Assembly: GCA_002402465.1 (NCBI GenBank)
Contig: DHFW01000009.1
Span: 1-64,000 of the forward strand
Origin: Bacteroidales bacterium UBA4814
Lineage (GTDB): Bacteria > Bacteroidota > Bacteroidia > Bacteroidales > UBA7960
Direction: 5' to 3'
Length of the DNA: 64,000 nucleotides
The notes beneath the pieces are model-generated. The model did not search any database and had not been told where the DNA came from. It was given only the letters and a program-made list of their open reading frames with translations. Positions 62,023 through 64,000 of this stretch are shown here, piece by piece (position 1 is the stretch's first letter; every line of letters begins with the position of its first letter). Position numbers and translations under genes: made by a program.

Positions 62023-63210
62023 ATGAATTATATTCTTTTCGGCGACCAAACCCGCACCCACTTGCTTCCTTTTACCTTTATCCGCCCTTTGGCCGATATC
62101 AGGGTAGGCATCCTAACCATTCGTGAGAAATGGGAACACTACCTCGGCAAAGAAACATCCTCACTCACCCAGGACTACCTCAGCGTGAAATTTCCACTGG
62201 TAAAGGAAGAGGATAATGTACTAATCAATGCCAGTGTTTTTCCCAACAAAAAACTTGTGGCCGAGATTGGCCGTTTACAATTCAATCAAACCCTGGTTAG
62301 CGGCGATACCCTCCTGGCTCACCGGCTGCGCGACAAAGATGTCGACAATCTCGATACCGACCTGCTGGAAGCCTTGGAGCCCATGGAGAGTTCTGCAGAG
62401 ATAATTAAGATTAGTAATCTGTGGGACATTGTAACCCTAAACGATCAGGCTATTCTGGATGATTTTGCATTGCTTACCAAAGGCCGTAAAAGCCAGCCAC
62501 TGGGGGAGCATGTGCGCGTTATTGCCCCCGAAAATGTGTTTGTGGAAGAGGGTGCCGTGCTTGAAATGGCTTATGTAAATGCTTCTGAAGGGCCTGTATA
62601 TATCGGGAAAAATGCCCACATCATGGATGGTGCTCTGCTGAGGGGGCCACTGGCCGTGGGTGAGCACTCCAAGATAAGAATGGGCGCAAAAATTTATCCG
62701 GGATCCTCCATTGGCCCGCACTGCAAAGTGGGCGGCGAAATGAGCCATTCGGTAATTTTTGGCTATACAAATAAGGCCCACGATGGTTTCCTGGGCCACA
62801 GTGTTATTGGCGAATGGTGCAACCTGGGCGCGGATACCAACGCCTCAAACCTGAAAAACAATTACGATGAGGTGCGCCTGTGGGATTACGCTGAAAACAG
62901 CTTTGTAAACACCGGCCTGCAGTTTTGCGGCACTTTCATGGGCGACTATTCCAAATGCGGCATCAACACCATGTTCAACACGGGCACGGTGGTAGGCATC
63001 AACGCTCAGATTTTCGGCGCCGGCTTTATGCGCAACTTTATTCCGTCGTTTTCCTGGGGCAGCGTAGCTGGCTTCAGCAATGTAGATATAAACAAAGCCG
63101 TGCAGGTTGCAAAGCGGGTGCATGCTCGCCGTGGTCTCAACTTCGGCGAAGCCGAAGAGCATATCCTTCGAAACGTCTACAATCAGTCGTTCAATTACCG
63201 GCGGCTGTAA
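62023..63210 (+). CDS. GlmU-like sugar nucleotidyltransferase/acetyltransferase family protein
   Basis: A 395-residue protein of the alternative GlmU family of Bacteroidota. The N-terminal half (MNYILFGDQTRTHLLPFTFIRP) is a degenerate nucleotidyltransferase-like domain, and from about residue 165 a left-handed beta-helix of hexapeptide repeats begins (VFVEEGAVLEMAYVN, VGEHSKIRMGAKIYPGSSIGPHCKVGGE). Proposed as a UDP-GlcNAc-forming enzyme from comparative annotation; the classical GlmU motifs are not present, so the activity is inferred. The strong terminator at 63234 follows. Confidence 0.9.
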   Translation: MNYILFGDQTRTHLLPFTFIRPLADIRVGILTIREKWEHYLGKETSSLTQDYLSVKFPLVKEEDNVLINASVFPNKKLVAEIGRLQFNQTLVSGDTLLAHRLRDKDVDNLDTDLLEALEPMESSAEIIKISNLWDIVTLNDQAILDDFALLTKGRKSQPLGEHVRVIAPENVFVEEGAVLEMAYVNASEGPVYIGKNAHIMDGALLRGPLAVGEHSKIRMGAKIYPGSSIGPHCKVGGEMSHSVIFGYTNKAHDGFLGHSVIGEWCNLGADTNASNLKNNYDEVRLWDYAENSFVNTGLQFCGTFMGDYSKCGINTMFNTGTVVGINAQIFGAGFMRNFIPSFSWGSVAGFSNVDINKAVQVAKRVHARRGLNFGEAEEHILRNVYNQSFNYRRL

Positions 63211-63233
63211 AACGGCCCGCAATGAATTATCCG

Positions 63234-63266
63234 GGTGCTTTGCCGAACATGCAAAGCACCTTTTTT
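63234..63266 (+). terminator. Intrinsic terminator after the GlmU-like gene
   Basis: GGTGCTTTGC (63234-63243) and GCAAAGCACC (63251-63260) form a perfect 10-bp stem with a 7-nt loop and six T. Confidence 0.92.
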
Positions 63267-63494
63267 GTTATAAACCTGACAAATGGCTGCTTTTTGCAAG
63301 CTGATCCTTTATGGCACGGCTGTTGCTAATTTCTAATGTCTGATTTTTTAAGTACTTTTTTTAAATGCCGGATGGTATGTAAAGCTTTGGTTTTACAATG
63401 GTTATAAAAATTTTAAAAAAAAGGACAAGGGGTATGTAATAATTGCCTGCCTTTTTTTCATTTATTAATGACATTTTGACGTTAAAATTCTGAT

Positions 63495-64000
63495 ATGGAT
63501 AATTTTTTTGAAAGAAACAGCCTTCAATTTTCTGATATTGTGGATGCCGACAGCGAATTTATTCCCTTGCTTAGTTCTGAAGAGGAAGAACAAATGTCTG
63601 CAGAGCAGATTCCGGATGTGCTTCCCATACTTCCTTTAAAAAATACAGTGCTTTTCCCAGGGGTGGTTATTCCGATCACCGTGGGTCGCGATAAATCGAT
63701 TCGCCTGGTTAAAGAAGTTTTTAAAAAGAACCGTGTAATCGGTGTGGTTTCGCAAAAGAATGCCGACATAGAAGACCCGGAGTTCGAAGACCTAAACCGC
63801 ATTGGAACTTTTGCACATATCATAAAAACCCTGCAAATGCCCGATGGAAACACTACGGTTATTATTCAGGGCAAGAAAAGGCTCGAAATTAAAGAGTTGG
63901 TAACCAATGAGCCCTACTTCAAAGCCAGGGTAGTTGCCTTCGACAGTAAGGTTAAGATAAAAAGTGATCAGCGTTTCAAGGCTTTGATTGCCACCATTAA
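63495..64000 (+). CDS. lon: Lon protease, N-terminal part (runs off the window)
   Basis: The first 168 residues of an ATP-dependent Lon protease. After a variable acidic segment of about 40 residues (SSEEEEQMSAEQI) comes the LON substrate-recognition domain starting VLPILPLKNTVLFPGVVIPITVGR and GTFAHIIKTLQMPDG, as in Bacteroidota Lon. The ATPase and Ser-Lys protease parts lie outside the window. Confidence 0.95.
   Translation, partial: MDNFFERNSLQFSDIVDADSEFIPLLSSEEEEQMSAEQIPDVLPILPLKNTVLFPGVVIPITVGRDKSIRLVKEVFKKNRVIGVVSQKNADIEDPEFEDLNRIGTFAHIIKTLQMPDGNTTVIIQGKKRLEIKELVTNEPYFKARVVAFDSKVKIKSDQRFKALIATI

Overview
The window reads as a chromosomal segment of a Bacteroidota bacterium, probably of the order Bacteroidales or Marinilabiliales. 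The signs are lineage-typical gene sets (serC-serA-DUF1015, the alternative GlmU-like protein, DUF4293 beside rho, an MG2/TonB-plug exported protein, a TonB-dependent receptor with a carboxypeptidase-like N-terminal domain), promoters of the Bacteroidota type (TAnnTTTG at -7, TTG or TTTG near -33), and few Shine-Dalgarno sequences. I found no rRNA, tRNA, CRISPR array, phage or complete insertion sequence.

Layout. 1-3.3 kb: two transporters (a partial MFS protein and a POT peptide transporter). 3.5-6.5 kb: a helix-hairpin-helix outer-membrane protein and a small porin-like barrel, in an operon. 6.7-10.9 kb: purE, a beta-carbonic anhydrase, a lipoprotein of unknown function and a zinc-metallopeptidase-like lipoprotein. 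10.9-14.7 kb: a tightly coupled operon of mtaB, an inositol-monophosphatase-family gene and a Kef-type antiporter. 14.7-20.8 kb: a molybdate/tungstate locus with a ModE-type regulator, TonB-dependent receptor, WtpA-type binding protein, and a divergent lipoprotein that looks like a tandem sulfite-oxidase-fold protein, followed by an SBF-like transporter. 20.8-24.5 kb: an accessory-looking stretch with a 500-nt non-coding region rich in hairpins, a small secreted protein, a six-bladed beta-propeller lipoprotein and an OmpA-domain protein.

24.6-32.2 kb: SLC13-type permease, perR-dps, carbamate kinase and ornithine carbamoyltransferase, and a BlaI/BlaR1-like pair with clear operators. 32.4-39.4 kb: a frameshifted FadL-type barrel, YjbQ protein, copper ATPase, rho and DUF4293 protein. 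39.4-45.1 kb: amino-acid racemase, acetyltransferase and a symporter relic; radical SAM protein; LOG protein; two double universal stress proteins. 45.1-56.7 kb: aroA-aroB, proline dehydrogenase, a TrmH-family methyltransferase, a membrane spermidine-synthase-like protein with an exported Pcm, an MG2/plug protein and a LuxC-type acyl-CoA reductase. 56.8-64 kb: an exported protein of unknown function, serC-serA-DUF1015, rpmE2, a GlmU-like protein and the start of lon.

Working together: serC and serA supply serine; aroB and aroA are two shikimate-pathway steps; perR-dps forms an oxidative-stress unit; arcC and the carbamoyltransferase suit arginine or citrulline use with ATP yield; proline dehydrogenase and the peptide transporter suggest amino-acid catabolism. 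The least explained parts are the molybdate/tungstate locus with its shared operator-like sites, the hairpin-rich region at 20.8-21.3 kb, and the BlaR1 homologue whose sensor part is a coiled coil. Several CDS starts were moved to internal codons on the basis of signal peptides, promoters or ribosome-binding sites, as stated per gene.
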